The notes under the pieces: generated by a model | Told to the model about the DNA's origin: nothing | Database searches by the model: none | Seen by the model: only the letters and a program-made list of their open reading frames with translations | Position numbers and translations under genes: made by a program | Assembly (NCBI RefSeq): GCF_900496995.4 | Contig: NW_024470382.1 | Span: 310,001-374,000 of the forward strand | Length of the DNA: 64,000 nt | Direction: 5' to 3' | Source: Aquila chrysaetos chrysaetos | Lineage: Eukaryota; Chordata; Aves; Accipitriformes; Accipitridae | Part shown: positions 12,169-23,400 of the stretch, one piece after another | Numbering within the stretch: the stretch's first letter is position 1 | How the letters are laid out: each line of letters begins with the position of its first letter

Positions 12169-12512
12169 GTAAGTGAGGTGGGATTTTTTTTCTCTTTGCT
12201 TTTGTCTTGGCATCTCTTTCTCAGTGGTTCTCCTCTTCCACTATCGCTTCTTCCACAGCCAGCAGCACAAAGCAAATGGGACATTGCGAGGAACTGAGAT
12301 GCAATTGGTGGTATTTGATAGCTGAGTGTGGACGCTCAGATCCCCTCAGATGTCACTAGGCAGCTGCCCCACCTTGGCACCAATACCTAGACACCTTGAG
12401 AAGTGTCTCATTCGGGAACTGAATCCCAGTGCTCGTGAGCAAAGACAGCAGCACACAAGGTGGGCTTCCCTGCCCCTGTGTATCTGCTGTGGGTTCCTAG
12501 CCTCTGTGGGTT

Positions 12513-12745
12513 CGTAGAATCATGGAGTGGGTTGGGTTGGAAGGGACCTTTCAAGGTCAGCTAGTCCAAGCCCCCTGCAATGAGCAGGGACATCTTCAAC
12601 AAGATCAGGTTGCTCAGAGCCCCAGCCAACCTGACCTTGAATGTTCCCAGGGATGGGGCATCTACCACCTCTCTGGGAAATCTGTGCCAGTCCTTCACCA
12701 CCCTCATCATAAAAAATGTCTTCCTTGTATCTTCCTTCGTTCCTG
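12513..12745 (-). mobile_element. CR1 3' fragment, minus strand (left arm)
   Basis: This is a 5'-truncated CR1 whose 3' end lies at low coordinates (TAGAATCATGG, the complement of the usual tail). The mirror copy at 40,090-40,308 shows that the insertion predates the inverted duplication. Confidence 0.9.
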
Positions 12746-13672
12746 TGCATCAGGGATGAGACCAGACCTGGTGGCAATGGGCAGAGGCACGGAGCGTGCT
12801 CAGTGGCTACGGTACGTGGGTAGGCACTTGAGGCTCCCAAGAGGATATGTTATCTGAATGCCACTGGAATTTACAGAGAAGGGGGATAACCATTAGGTAT
12901 CTCAGCCCATAAACCTTAGAAGTAGCTAAAAAAAAAAAAAAAAAAAGGCAGATGGGTAAATGACTTGTCAGCAGTTCTGCCCTTGCCCAAAGCTGTTGGT
13001 CAATGCTTGGGATCTTGCCAGACTGCTGCATTTGGGAGCTGAAATCATTGTTTGTGTTCAGCTCTTCATTGCTGTTGACCTTCTACAGTGGGCACAAAGT
13101 CCCCTTCTCCTGAGTTTCCAGGAAAAACAGGTCCTGGCAAGGTTTTCCTCAGGCTTTCCCTCCCAAGGTTTGCCTCCACCTCTAGTTAATCCTCAGGGAA
13201 ATCTGCTGAAGGGGAATAGCCTCTTTGCACAAGTCTCCAGACACATTCCGCCTTGAAGACGCTTCTTTGCACAACCCCACTAGCAGGCCCGTAGCTGTTC
13301 CCGTGGCATTTCATTGCTGCCATTAATGTCTGCAGGACTGACAGCAGTCCTAGGGTTAATTTTGTCTGGTGCCTGCCTGAAGTTCAGAGACAGCAATGCT
13401 TCTTCATGGTCTGGCCCTGACCAACAGGCAAGAATAAAAATGCTGTGCTGCTTGCAACTCATCACATTTTCAGCCGTTTCATTCAGTGGTGTACCTCTTG
13501 CCTGGCTGTTGATGAGAGCAGGGTGTCACACCAAGAGTCTCTAGGCAGAGACAAGCACCTCCAGCCCCAGTTTGACCCTCTGCTGCTCTGGACACCAGCC
13601 CTAGGATGAGATTGGTGTGCATCAGCCATGACTCAAGTCTTTGCACTGGCTGTCACAGGAGCCTAGATAATC

Positions 13673-13715
13673 TAATCTAATGTAATCTAATGTAATCTAG
13701 TCTAATCATCTAACC
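13673..13715 (+). repeat. TCTAA-type microsatellite
   Basis: Short repeats of taatc/taatg lie near the inner end of the left arm. The right-arm counterpart at about 39,131-39,163 is shorter, which is normal microsatellite drift. Confidence 0.8.
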
Positions 13716-13767
13716 CGTCTGGTCACTGACTTTCAGGTGACTGAACATGGACAGCTCTGAAGCACAG

Positions 13768-14930
13768 CCTCGTCCTTGTGCTGAAAAGGTGTAGTGCAGG
13801 ATGGAATCTCCCTGGGGACCACAGCCAAAAGCACCTCAGACAATCAGCCTTCTACAAGATTTAGATGATCGTCCCCACAAAGTGGCTCTGGGGAATCAAA
13901 GAAGGGGAAGAACCTTTGTGGACCTTGGCCAAGAGATAGCTCTGTGTTTTTGTGTACCCCTGAGCCCCCACAGAGCCTGCAGGGAAGACCAGCTCCTTGC
14001 AGTGGTGCAGCTGCCAAAGTACTGCTTGTAATTAATGAGAGCCTTACTTCCTGATAGAGGCATCCAGAGACTCCAGGGGATGGCTCCAGGCTTGGCAAGA
14101 CACTGTCCAGAGAGGGAAAGTTGTCCTGGGGTAGGTAGCAATGCCTTCCCTCATTGCCAGTGGGGTTGACACATCCATGTTGAAGTCTTGAGCAATGTCA
14201 CAGCTAGAAGATGACCTGACTAAAAGGAAGAATACTGGCCCTGTTGGCAGTGAAGACCAGGCCACCTTTATTGCACGCCCGCTCATGGCCAACACATTCT
14301 GCCCAATGAACACCAGGTCAGGAGCTAAGACATAAAAGGAGAGATATAAAACTGCAAGATATTCTCTAAACCCACTGAAATTAGGACCAATTTTTTTCCC
14401 CTCTTTTATTGTCGGGATGCTGAGTGCATCAATAGGTCTTAATTGTTTGAGCCTGGAGCCAACACCCACACCCTCTGGCCAGGGGCTCCATTTAAGCTCA
14501 GGGTTGGAAATTCAACCCTTACTTGAGCTCTGATGTGGGTATGCCTGTTTCCAGCCTTGTTCCTGAGCTGTTGATCAGGATTTTTGTCCTGGATTGACCT
14601 TGGTGCTGGCTCATTACCTTGTCTTCACCTGATGATTATTGTACTGTTGGGAGGTCCCATTGCTCTCATTATCCTTCTCTGCTCTTCTGGTGCTGTGGGA
14701 CTGTTCCCTGTGGGTGAGCTCATTGGTTTGCCTGTGTGGTGGCTGCCCTTAGCTCCTGTCTTTTATTCCTTTAGAGAACAGCTGTGTTCTAATAGGCTAT
14801 AGTCAAATGCCTTCACTCGCATGCTGTGCTCCAAATGTCTGTCTGCCTTGTTCAAACACTTGCATTCAAGCCACACGTGGCTTATCCTGCACCTAGCACA
14901 ATGTTCCTTTCCTTCCCATCCTGTTAACAC
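13768..14930 (-). repeat. Older diverged copy of the gene B 5'-flank unit
   Basis: The segment resembles 45,588-46,318 in inverted orientation, but less closely than the arms resemble each other. Matches are clear at 13,780-14,330 (against 46,310-45,800) and again near 14,820-14,930 (against 45,700-45,588), where both sides read a CSKC/CSGC-like block followed by a WLILH string. It directly abuts the left arm. I read it as gene A's own ancestral 5' flank, related to that of gene B through an older duplication. Confidence 0.6.
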
Positions 14931-15654
14931 CACAGATTTATGTCAATGCTGCAGCACGGCTTTGCATGGACAAATTATGTTACATGCTTCTGAGAAGACT
15001 TCAGGAAAGAGCAATGCAGCAGACTCCCTTCCTCCAAATACAGGGAGGGGAAATAAGCCAAGGCAGAATGTTTTCAAAAGCGGAGGGAGATGTAGGAGCA
15101 GAGGAATGCAGAGCTGCTCCACTACTTGGCCAAAGGCCTATTGTTTCCAGTAAGTGGGGACAAAGAAGATATATAGGGTTATATTAAAGGTCAATAGGAA
15201 TAGGATTGAAGGGTAAACAAGGAACTACAAAGCCAATTGAAGTTGAAGCAAATAGTAAATAGTAGGCTGAAGGAACAACGGCTACTTGAGAAAGACATAT
15301 CTCAATTGAAAATGTGAAATATGAAGGCAGAGCAGGGAGACTAATTGGCACCTCTGACAAAGATCTGGGCATGAGGACTCAGTGGCTCCCTTCAGAGACA
15401 TAGAAGGTGTTGCTGATATTTTATCCACAGCAGATAAGATTTGTTCATTGTTGCTCCGATATCTCATGGGATCTCTCCTCTTGGCATATGGTCTCTGTCC
15501 CTCTTGCAGCCTGCTCTGTTCCTTTCAGTTGCTGGCTCATCTGCTCAATTTTCTTCATGGCATGTGATTCAGTAAAAGACTCTTGATACTTTTATCGTGC
15601 AAATATGACTCAAAATGTGCTTCCTCTTCCATCTAGGAGTCTTCCACGCTTGCA

Positions 15655-15688
15655 TAATGTGTGTGTGGGGGGGGGGGGGGGGGGGGGG
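15655..15688 (+). repeat. (GT)n followed by a 22-G run
   Basis: A short TG repeat runs into 22 consecutive G (15,667-15,688). It is prone to slippage and able to form G-quadruplex, and its exact length is likely unreliable in an assembly. Confidence 0.9.
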
Positions 15689-16629
15689 AAGTATGAAAGA
15701 CCAAATAAATTAAACAACCTGAGTACCTAAGTATCTGGTATGATCTAAAGGGTTTCTGCATTCGGCCTTGGTCTGTGCCATGGTTTGGCTCAAAGGTAAG
15801 AGCTACCAAGATGGCCAGGGACCTAGAGCACATGATCAATAAGGAGAAGCCAAAAGAGTTGGGTTTGTTTCTTCGGAAGAAGAGAAAGCAAAGGATGATG
15901 AAGTAGAAGCTTAGGATCACTTGAAGGTCAGCAGTAAAGATGAAAAAGCCAAAAGCTTCTTGACAGGGGCAGGACAGATAACAAGGCAATCAGGCAAGCC
16001 CTGCACCTTATATTGTTCCTCATGACTCTGAATGTTCATCCTGGACATCTTCTAGAGTCAAGGCCAATCATACCATCACAGATGTCCAAGAATTCATCCA
16101 TAATCTGTGTCCATGAAAACAACTGGTCCATGGCATAGAAAGCATCTTCATCAGGCTGAATATGAACTGGTGACTGAGAGTTTGGTGCTGTAAGTCTCAG
16201 AAAGTCTGCTTTTCCCCAGGAGTGCACCAGTGAAAAACACTTCTCTAAGGGAAGACTTAGTCCTGAAAATAAACAAACTGCAGGCTAACTTAAAGTTTTT
16301 CTGAAAACAAACATTATTTTAATCACCAGTATTAAATATCAGAAGTGTAGGTTCACCAGTGTTATTTATCCAAGCCGACATTAAGCAGACTCCTTGCAAG
16401 CCATATCTCCAGAGGCCATGTTTATCTTCTGCTCCCTACTTCAACTTCTTACTTGCACATGCTGTGTCCTTGTCCTGGGACAATGTCTCTCATTGCACAC
16501 TTTGTTCCTGAAGTTCTCATTATTGCAAGTGGTTTACAGTGACTTCATGAATGTGGCCCCATCAAGTTCCTAAGAGACCCTTCCCCGTCATCACTATATG
16601 GAGACTGTGTTTCTCTGTCCCCCAGTTCA

Positions 16630-16860
16630 GGCAGGAGTTAATCCACAGAGTCGATGAGGTAGGAAGGGACCTCTTCTTCCTTATCTTGTCCAGCTTCCTG
16701 CTCAAGCAGGGTCAGCTAGAGCAGGTTGTCATGGACAATATTAAGTCAGGTTTTGCATATCTCCAAGGATGGAGACTCTATAACCACTGTGGGCAGCCTG
16801 TTCCTGCGTTTGAGCATCCTCACAGTAAAAAAAAAGTGTTTTCTTGTTTTCCATATGCTC
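16630..16860 (-). mobile_element. Old CR1 3' fragment, minus strand
   Basis: The piece reads as a diverged CR1 end in complement (GGAAGGGACCTCTTC, the GGATGGAGACTCTATAACC block, then CAGTAAAAAAAAAGTG). The divergence indicates an older subfamily than the CR1 copies near 42 and 47 kb. Confidence 0.7.
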
Positions 16861-17435
16861 CCCATTCCTAGAGAGCATTTAAGAGGCAGAGGAACAGGCA
16901 GACACAGAGATCACTCCTGCCTTCTCCAAGAAGACTTCCTAGGGCACTGCCTGTTCACAAGCTAGTCCTGCCAGGAGAATGGCAGTTTTAGAAGTGCCAG
17001 AAATGATTTACTTTTTGCCAAAACAACAGAGGAAGAAAGATTCAGTGCTTTCTAGCAGGGGCTATTTTTCCTTAATATGTTGATGAACAGAAGAGCTTGG
17101 GAGGAGGGAAGTAGCACAGGGAGATGCAAGGAACAGGAGGGAGGGGGCCAGCATTGGAGGGTGAAGGGGGAGAGGCCAATTAAGGGGAGGAGTCAGGGTA
17201 AGAAATATTTGTCATCTGCCTCCCATCTTGGTCCTTACTGTCTTCTCTCCTGCTTCCCCAGCCGGCCACTGAGTCTGTCTCTCCAGAAGGACGATCTTCC
17301 TGCTCTACCCTGCCAACCAGGTCTTCAGGAGCTGGATTGTATAAGGTCTCTGCTGGTACCATGGGACCACTGGGAAATCTTCTCCCACCCAGGGATACCC
17401 ACAGTGGAAGCCTGGCTGCCTTTGCTGGAACCAGG

Positions 17436-17472
17436 ATGGAAACTGTGCTCTTCCTCTTGGCATGTCTTTGGG
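17436..17472 (+). CDS. Gene A exon 1: signal peptide
   Basis: The ATG at 17,436 sits in a fair context (ACCAGGATGG). [13 protein letters not shown] is a short hydrophobic signal core that shares LLACLWG with the gene B exon. Donor GTAAGT follows at 17,473 and leaves phase 1, matching every SRCR exon acceptor. The signal cleavage site would fall at the junction or in the first residues of SRCR 1. Confidence 0.8.
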
Positions 17473-20400
17473 GTAAGTTTTCTCCTTTGCTCCTGGAGAA
17501 CAGGGTTCTGGATACGGCCCGACAAATGGGACTTGTGATGGATTGACCCCTCTTGTATCCCCAGCCTTGGCAAGGAAATGGGTTTCGTGGCTGGAATAAG
17601 TGACTGAAGATCCAGAAAGCTTGAGTTTTAACCTCTGGCACTGGAAAAGGGCTTGACGTTTCTGAGACAAGAGAAGAGTGTAGTAGAGCTGATAATTTGG
17701 CTTCTGAAGGTCACCTAGAGATTTAGAGGCATTAACAATGCAAACATACAGAGGCAAACCCTGGGAACAAACAAATGCAAGCATAAAGACAGAGCTTCCT
17801 TTGACTGATCTGTGTAATCCAGAATGTAGTCCTGTTTTTTTCCTCCACCCTAGAGTCACAGTCTGTGTTGGAGCCAGGACCTAAGAGTGAATAAGCATAG
17901 CAGACCTCTGTTGCCTCCCTGTCAGAGTCAGTGCTTAGTGCAGCTGCATTTGTGTCCTGCAGATCAGCATAATCCAATAATTTAAACTAAAAAAGTAGTA
18001 AAAGAATTGGATAAGGATTATCCTAAAACAGTGATGTTGGTTTTTAACAAAATCTGTTACAAGTTGAGGCTGTTTCAGGGGCTAGGATGAAGTAAAGGCT
18101 GTGCCAGATCTGTAAATGATGAAGGAGGATGATCTGGGAATTTAAAGCTTGTTAGAAAAATATCTGTGCTTTCCACCAGCATAGAAGGGTGGACCTGGCA
18201 AGCCTTAGATGGCAGCCCTTGCTCTAAAGCCTCTGATATAGGCGTATAAAGGCCGTGGGGAGCAGCGCCCAGGACAAAAGATGTAGACACAGTTTAAGCA
18301 TCTGACAGGGCCTTTCTGAGTAAGGAGGGATCTTCGGCATCTTCTGCCAGGCTTGGATCCCAACAGTAGCCTGGATTTTCCTTATACCCATAACGGGAAA
18401 GAGGCCTTTCTCTACCTCAAGTCTTCCTCCCTTATGGATGGATGTTGATTGGAAATACCTTCTTTTCTGCATTGTATGGGAGTCCAGTTGTTTAGCACGG
18501 ACAGCACTGCAACTGTCAGCAGCTGGGAGGTGAATCCTACCCTATGGACTGTAGGTAGTTGCCTCAATGTAGGTGCCTAGAGCCATTGGAGTTGTCCTAG
18601 TTTCTCAATCCTGGACTCCAACTACTGCTCTGGAGGCTGCAGACCTACAAATGGCACTAGAAACCTTCATTTAGGTGAACAAACTACGCTCCACATGGCA
18701 CCAGGTGAGCAAGCTCTGGATAGCAAAGTTCTGACAAGCATCTCGGACAAGGATGTGGATACCCTAATTTGTCCCCAGGGAAGTGACCTGAAAGCTTCCT
18801 TTGATAACTTGCACGATACAGGGAGAGTGGCAGAACTCAGGAGGAATGGCCACAGTCTTGTGCATGGAGCAGGGAGCTGCACAATGAGGGTGGGGAGGGA
18901 TGATCTCAGCCCCATGGTGCCACAGTAGCTCAGGTTGTGTGGAGGCATATACTCCAGGACCTCCAGAATCTTCCTAAGGACCATAATCTGAGGTTTTCCT
19001 CTCATCTTCCGTGCAGGGCAGAGTCTAGGGTCTCCGTGGTGTGGAGCTGTCACACACCATGTCGGAGGGCATGTTGGGACTGTTGCATGACTGGCAATGA
19101 TTGGTTCTCATTCAAGGTTTTGAATATCTGGCGTGTGTCTGGCAGAGACATATTAGTAGGAATCCCATGATCGGATCTGTTGTAGGTGACTAAGATCTTG
19201 CAGCTGCTTATAGAGATGCAGAGATGTGTTAGAGGTCCTAACACCATCTGTGCAAGAAATTTACACCACTAATTAACCATCAAGCTTTTCTTATAATGTT
19301 CCTGCTGGAAAAAAAGTGGTGAGCATTTCAGCAATCCTTCTCCAGACAGACCCAAAATGGCATTATTCCTGCAAGAGCAAGATGTTACGTTCTCCACTAT
19401 CAGCCAAAACCTGGCTTATGCCCATTTTCCACCTTGGCTTCTTTTGGGATTCAGGTGTTGCCAACTCAGCTCCCATCAGACTTGCAAGTGGCCCCAGCCG
19501 CTGCGCAGGGCGGCTCGAGGTGCTTTGGGAACAGCAGTGGGGAACCGTGTGTGATGATAACTGGGATCTGTCCGACGCCATGGTCGTATGCAGGCAGTTG
19601 GACTGTGGTGACGCACTGTCAGCCCCTGGCTCGGCTCACTTTGGTCAAGGAACTGGTCGTATCTGGCTGGATGACATGAACTGCACCGGTACAGAAGCTG
19701 ACCTTACTGCCTGCAGGACCAGACCCTGGGGAGAGCATAACTGCAATCATGAAGAAGACGCAGGCGTTGTGTGCTCAGGTAACTCATGTTTCCACCCCTC
19801 CCCTTGTGACCCCAGGAGGCTGTGCTGTGTAGAGGGATGTTCTTAAGCCTGTTTGCAAAATTTTATTTCTCCATCAGTGCTACCCTCAGGGCTCAGGATG
19901 GGGATGGCTGCTTCAGGCAGTGGCCTGTACCATGCCAAGGACAACGTTATCCAGCTCAGTTAAACACTGTGTGTGGGGGCGGTGGTGTTTGTGCTCATCC
20001 TGTTACTGGGGCAGAACAGAGATCGTAGGTTTTTTTCCCCAGTCCACATTATTCTTGCCTCTTATGCCATCACCATGAATTTAGCAGGTAAGGAGACTGA
20101 AGAATGCCCACCAGGACGCACATGCTTTCCATGCACATATTTCATGGCTGAAGTATGCCAGGGAAGTTGAGCATTTATGTGGCCTCTTTCCATTTGTATT
20201 TTGTGACAATACTCTCTCCTTGTGGATGTGTCTATTCTCCAGACTGGGACTGGGATGACAGATTCAGTTGTGGGTCACTTGTCTGTGAGCCAGTCCTAAC
20301 TTGGATGTTACAGCATGATGCTAATGAATGCTGGGCTCCAGGAATTGGTTGGGGAAGGCTTGAAGGTGTGCCCTACCCCTCTACATCATGGTTAACTGGG

Positions 20401-23400
20401 GAGTAAAGCTTAATGAAGCGGGCCATGAACCCCAGGAGGTGGAAAGGGGATTGGGAGGTTGACAGGCTGCCCATTGCCCTCTTTCAGGTCAGTATTTCCT
20501 AAATGCTGCTCCACTCAGCACTGAACAATAAACCAAATTTCCAAACCGGAAATCCCCTACTTGGATCTGGAATGGGATTCAGGGCCATATTAAGACCCAG
20601 ACATATGTATGTCTAAATGCAGGTGTCACCACTAGGGCTGGGTGTCTTCCTGTTGCAAGCAAGTTGCCAAGTGCAATCAGAGATGCCCTGGGTGATCTCA
20701 CAACCTGGCAGATGAGATACAGGCCCTAAGGGAGACTCTAAAGGGGAATACCCATGGCATCACAAATGCTGCTGGATGCTTATTTGGGCAATTGAATCAC
20801 ATGCCAATATTTGGCCAGCTGAGCAGCTCCAGAGATGTCATTGACTAACTAGAATTTCAAGATCCGTCTCACATGAAGACACCAACAGGTCTATAAGTCA
20901 TGTGGATGCCTTGACCTGTAGTGAGTCCCCACCCCTGGAGTAACATCGCAATGGGAATTGCACAGTCCTGTTTCATAAGGGATTCCCAGTCTATGCTGTT
21001 TATCTCTCTAATTCTGAACTCTGAAACCACAGAGGAAGATACAGAACTTGATCCTTATCAGCCTTTACCTTGAACAGTCCTGGGCAGTGCTAGTGGAGAT
21101 CTTTCCTTGCCTTTGATCTCCAGGCAATCTTTCCATATGCAATCCCATATCATGTTCTTGGTTTTTTTTCTTTTTTTAATGCAGGAAGTAAAAAACCAGT
21201 TAAGCTGCAATTAGTGAATGGTTCAAGTCGCTGTGCTGGGAGAGTGGAGGTGCTTTATGGCCAGCAATGGGGAACTGTCTGTGATGACAACTGGGATATA
21301 ATTGATGCTGAAGTCGTATGCCAGCAGCTGGGTTGCGGGACCGCTCTATCTGCTCCTTCCTCAGCTTACTTTGGGCGAGGGCCTGACCCCATTTGGCTTG
21401 ATGATGTGAACTGCAAAGGTACCGAAGCTGCCCTCTCTGAATGCAGTGCAAAACCTTGGGGAAGCCATAACTGTGTGCATGGAGAAGATGCTGGTGTTGT
21501 GTGCTCAGGTAAATGCCACTTTGCGTGACACGACTGGGTTTGGTGGGGTGTGGAGAGATGCTGGAGGTGCTGTAGGAGGCCCTGTTCCCTTTGGAGCAGC
21601 GCTGACCCCAACACTCAAGAGAACTGTAAGATAAAAAGTGATTCATACTGTTAAGCCCTAAAGTGGTCTTGCTTCTTAATTAAAATCCACCACCACAGGA
21701 GCCACTGGTAAAAGACAGCAGTGCTGCAGGAATTATTTGTAGGGCTCCCCACGCACATGGCCAGTGGATGCCTTGGTAGAGCATCCTCTCTCACTGCAGA
21801 GATCAGTGGCTTTGGCAGCCCCACCATCCCACCCTCATGCCAGTAGACTTAGTTCCTTCTGAAGGTCCCCAAAAACTCTTGCAATAAGTGAGGTTCTTCC
21901 CATGGCCCACATTGTCCCTCCCAGTGTATTAGTATCAGTTCCTTCCATGCAACCAGAGCCCCGAGGTTACACCTCCAAGTCTCCCTTCATGATTCCCAGA
22001 GCCACCTACTCCTTCCCAGTTCACCAGCTGTCTGGTCAAGCAAGAGGCAGCATATGCCACAGCTGCTTTACCATTAGGCCTTTGCTGGTGGGCCAGTTAT
22101 TATGAATACGCTGAGTGCTTGGACAACATTGGAAGGAGAAGAGTTGGTTTCCACCTGCCTTTCCTGTAACGAGGTACTAATTAGTGTCTTTCCTCTGTAG
22201 CCACATACAGAGTTTTGCAAAGTTTGTAGGGTCTTCATATATTGTGAAATCCACATTTTGTCCATTGACTTGTGGATAAAAACAGCATTAACATGAGGTT
22301 GAAGAGAGAGTAGGAGAGTGATTCTGGCACCTCTAGGTATCTAGCAATTTCTGGGGCCTGTTAAGGTTCACAAGACCTCTATAAGGGGCTGGCAGCAAGA
22401 CACACAGCAGACCTGAAACCCCTTGCAATGGCAGACAGAGGCCAGAGCATCTTAAAAGCACTGGACATCCACATTTAAGCAAGGGTGGGGCTTGTCCTCT
22501 TCAATCCCAAGTATATTTAAGCTTGTAAAATCCATTGGTGAACATTGAACACTGTGATGGTGGAGGAAGTGCTTGTGTTGCCTCTTTATGCAATGTTTTC
22601 CCATGCAAAACTGTGAAACATGCTATGTTCATTGCCAAGTGGAGGACAGACACACCAGACTTGGCACCAGCTACTTTCCTGATTTTTTTTTTTTTCCTTT
22701 TTTTTCCCTGTAGGCTTTGCAGAACCTGCCCCACTTCGATTAGTGGATGGGTTGACCCACTGCTCTGGAAGAGTCGAGGTGTTTTATGGCCAGCGCTGGG
22801 GAACTGTGTGTGATGATGGCTGGGACTTGGTCGAGGCAGAAGTGGTGTGCAAGCAGCTGGGCTGTGGGCAGGCCTTGTCGGCTCCCCGTGAGGCTTACTT
22901 TGGGCAAGGATCTGGTCCCATTTGGCTGGATGATGTCAGCTGCACAGGGACAGAAGCTGCTCTCTCCCAGTGCAGAGACCCTTCTTGGGGAAGCCATAAC
23001 TGTGGGCATGGAGAAGATGCTGGCGTGGTTTGTACAGGTACCCATCACTCATGGCATGTCATGGGGGAAGCTGTTACTGGGCGACCTTTTCTGACAGATC
23101 CTGAGGCCCAGGTCCTTCAGCACAAATAGGTCATCCAAAGAAAGTGACATGGAGTGCTTCAAAAGTGCTTCAGAAAAAGATGTGTCTAAACCTATATAAA
23201 ATTCTGACCTCTCTTTCCTCTTGAAGCCTTTTTCATGAATTGCTTCTGGAGGCCAGTTTGCTACAGCAGACAGAAGAAACACTCATTTTGGGGTGTTTTC
23301 TCAGCTCAGCTACTCTTCAACTCAATAATTTTGCACTTCTTTCTCATAGTGCAACAGAGAAGAGCATGTGGAGTAGGAGGGATCTTCTTGCTGATTAAGT

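Larger units (their letters stand above)
10318..13752 (+). repeat. Left arm of large inverted duplication
   Basis: This 3.4-kb block reappears in reverse complement within 39,091-47,294, at roughly 98% identity by eye. Anchors: 10,598-10,807 matches 46,293-46,084; 11,557-11,754 matches 41,264-41,067; 12,138-12,168 matches 40,683-40,653; 13,314-13,544 matches 39,502-39,272. The right arm contains the 5' flank and signal-peptide exon of gene B, so this arm is a copy of that promoter region. Compared with the right arm it lacks the DNA corresponding to 41,772-45,841 (junction near 11,048) and the CR1 at 46,529-47,249 (empty site near 10,362). Confidence 0.93.
14931..17430. other. Spacer upstream of gene A, no gene recognised
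   Basis: No exon with a known domain was seen. Minus-strand frames at 15,633-15,989 and 16,036-16,227 contain hydrophobic and acidic stretches, but I could not match them to any family. A G-run and an old CR1 piece are listed separately. The gene A promoter should lie toward the right end; no TATA box or CpG island is obvious there. Confidence 0.5.

Noticed and set aside
15633-16227. Two adjacent minus-strand frames, one hydrophobic and one acidic, that could be a degraded membrane-protein gene
   Set aside because: I could not match either to a family, there is no clear splice or retrocopy structure, and the hydrophobic part is A/T-driven. Left as unrecognised.
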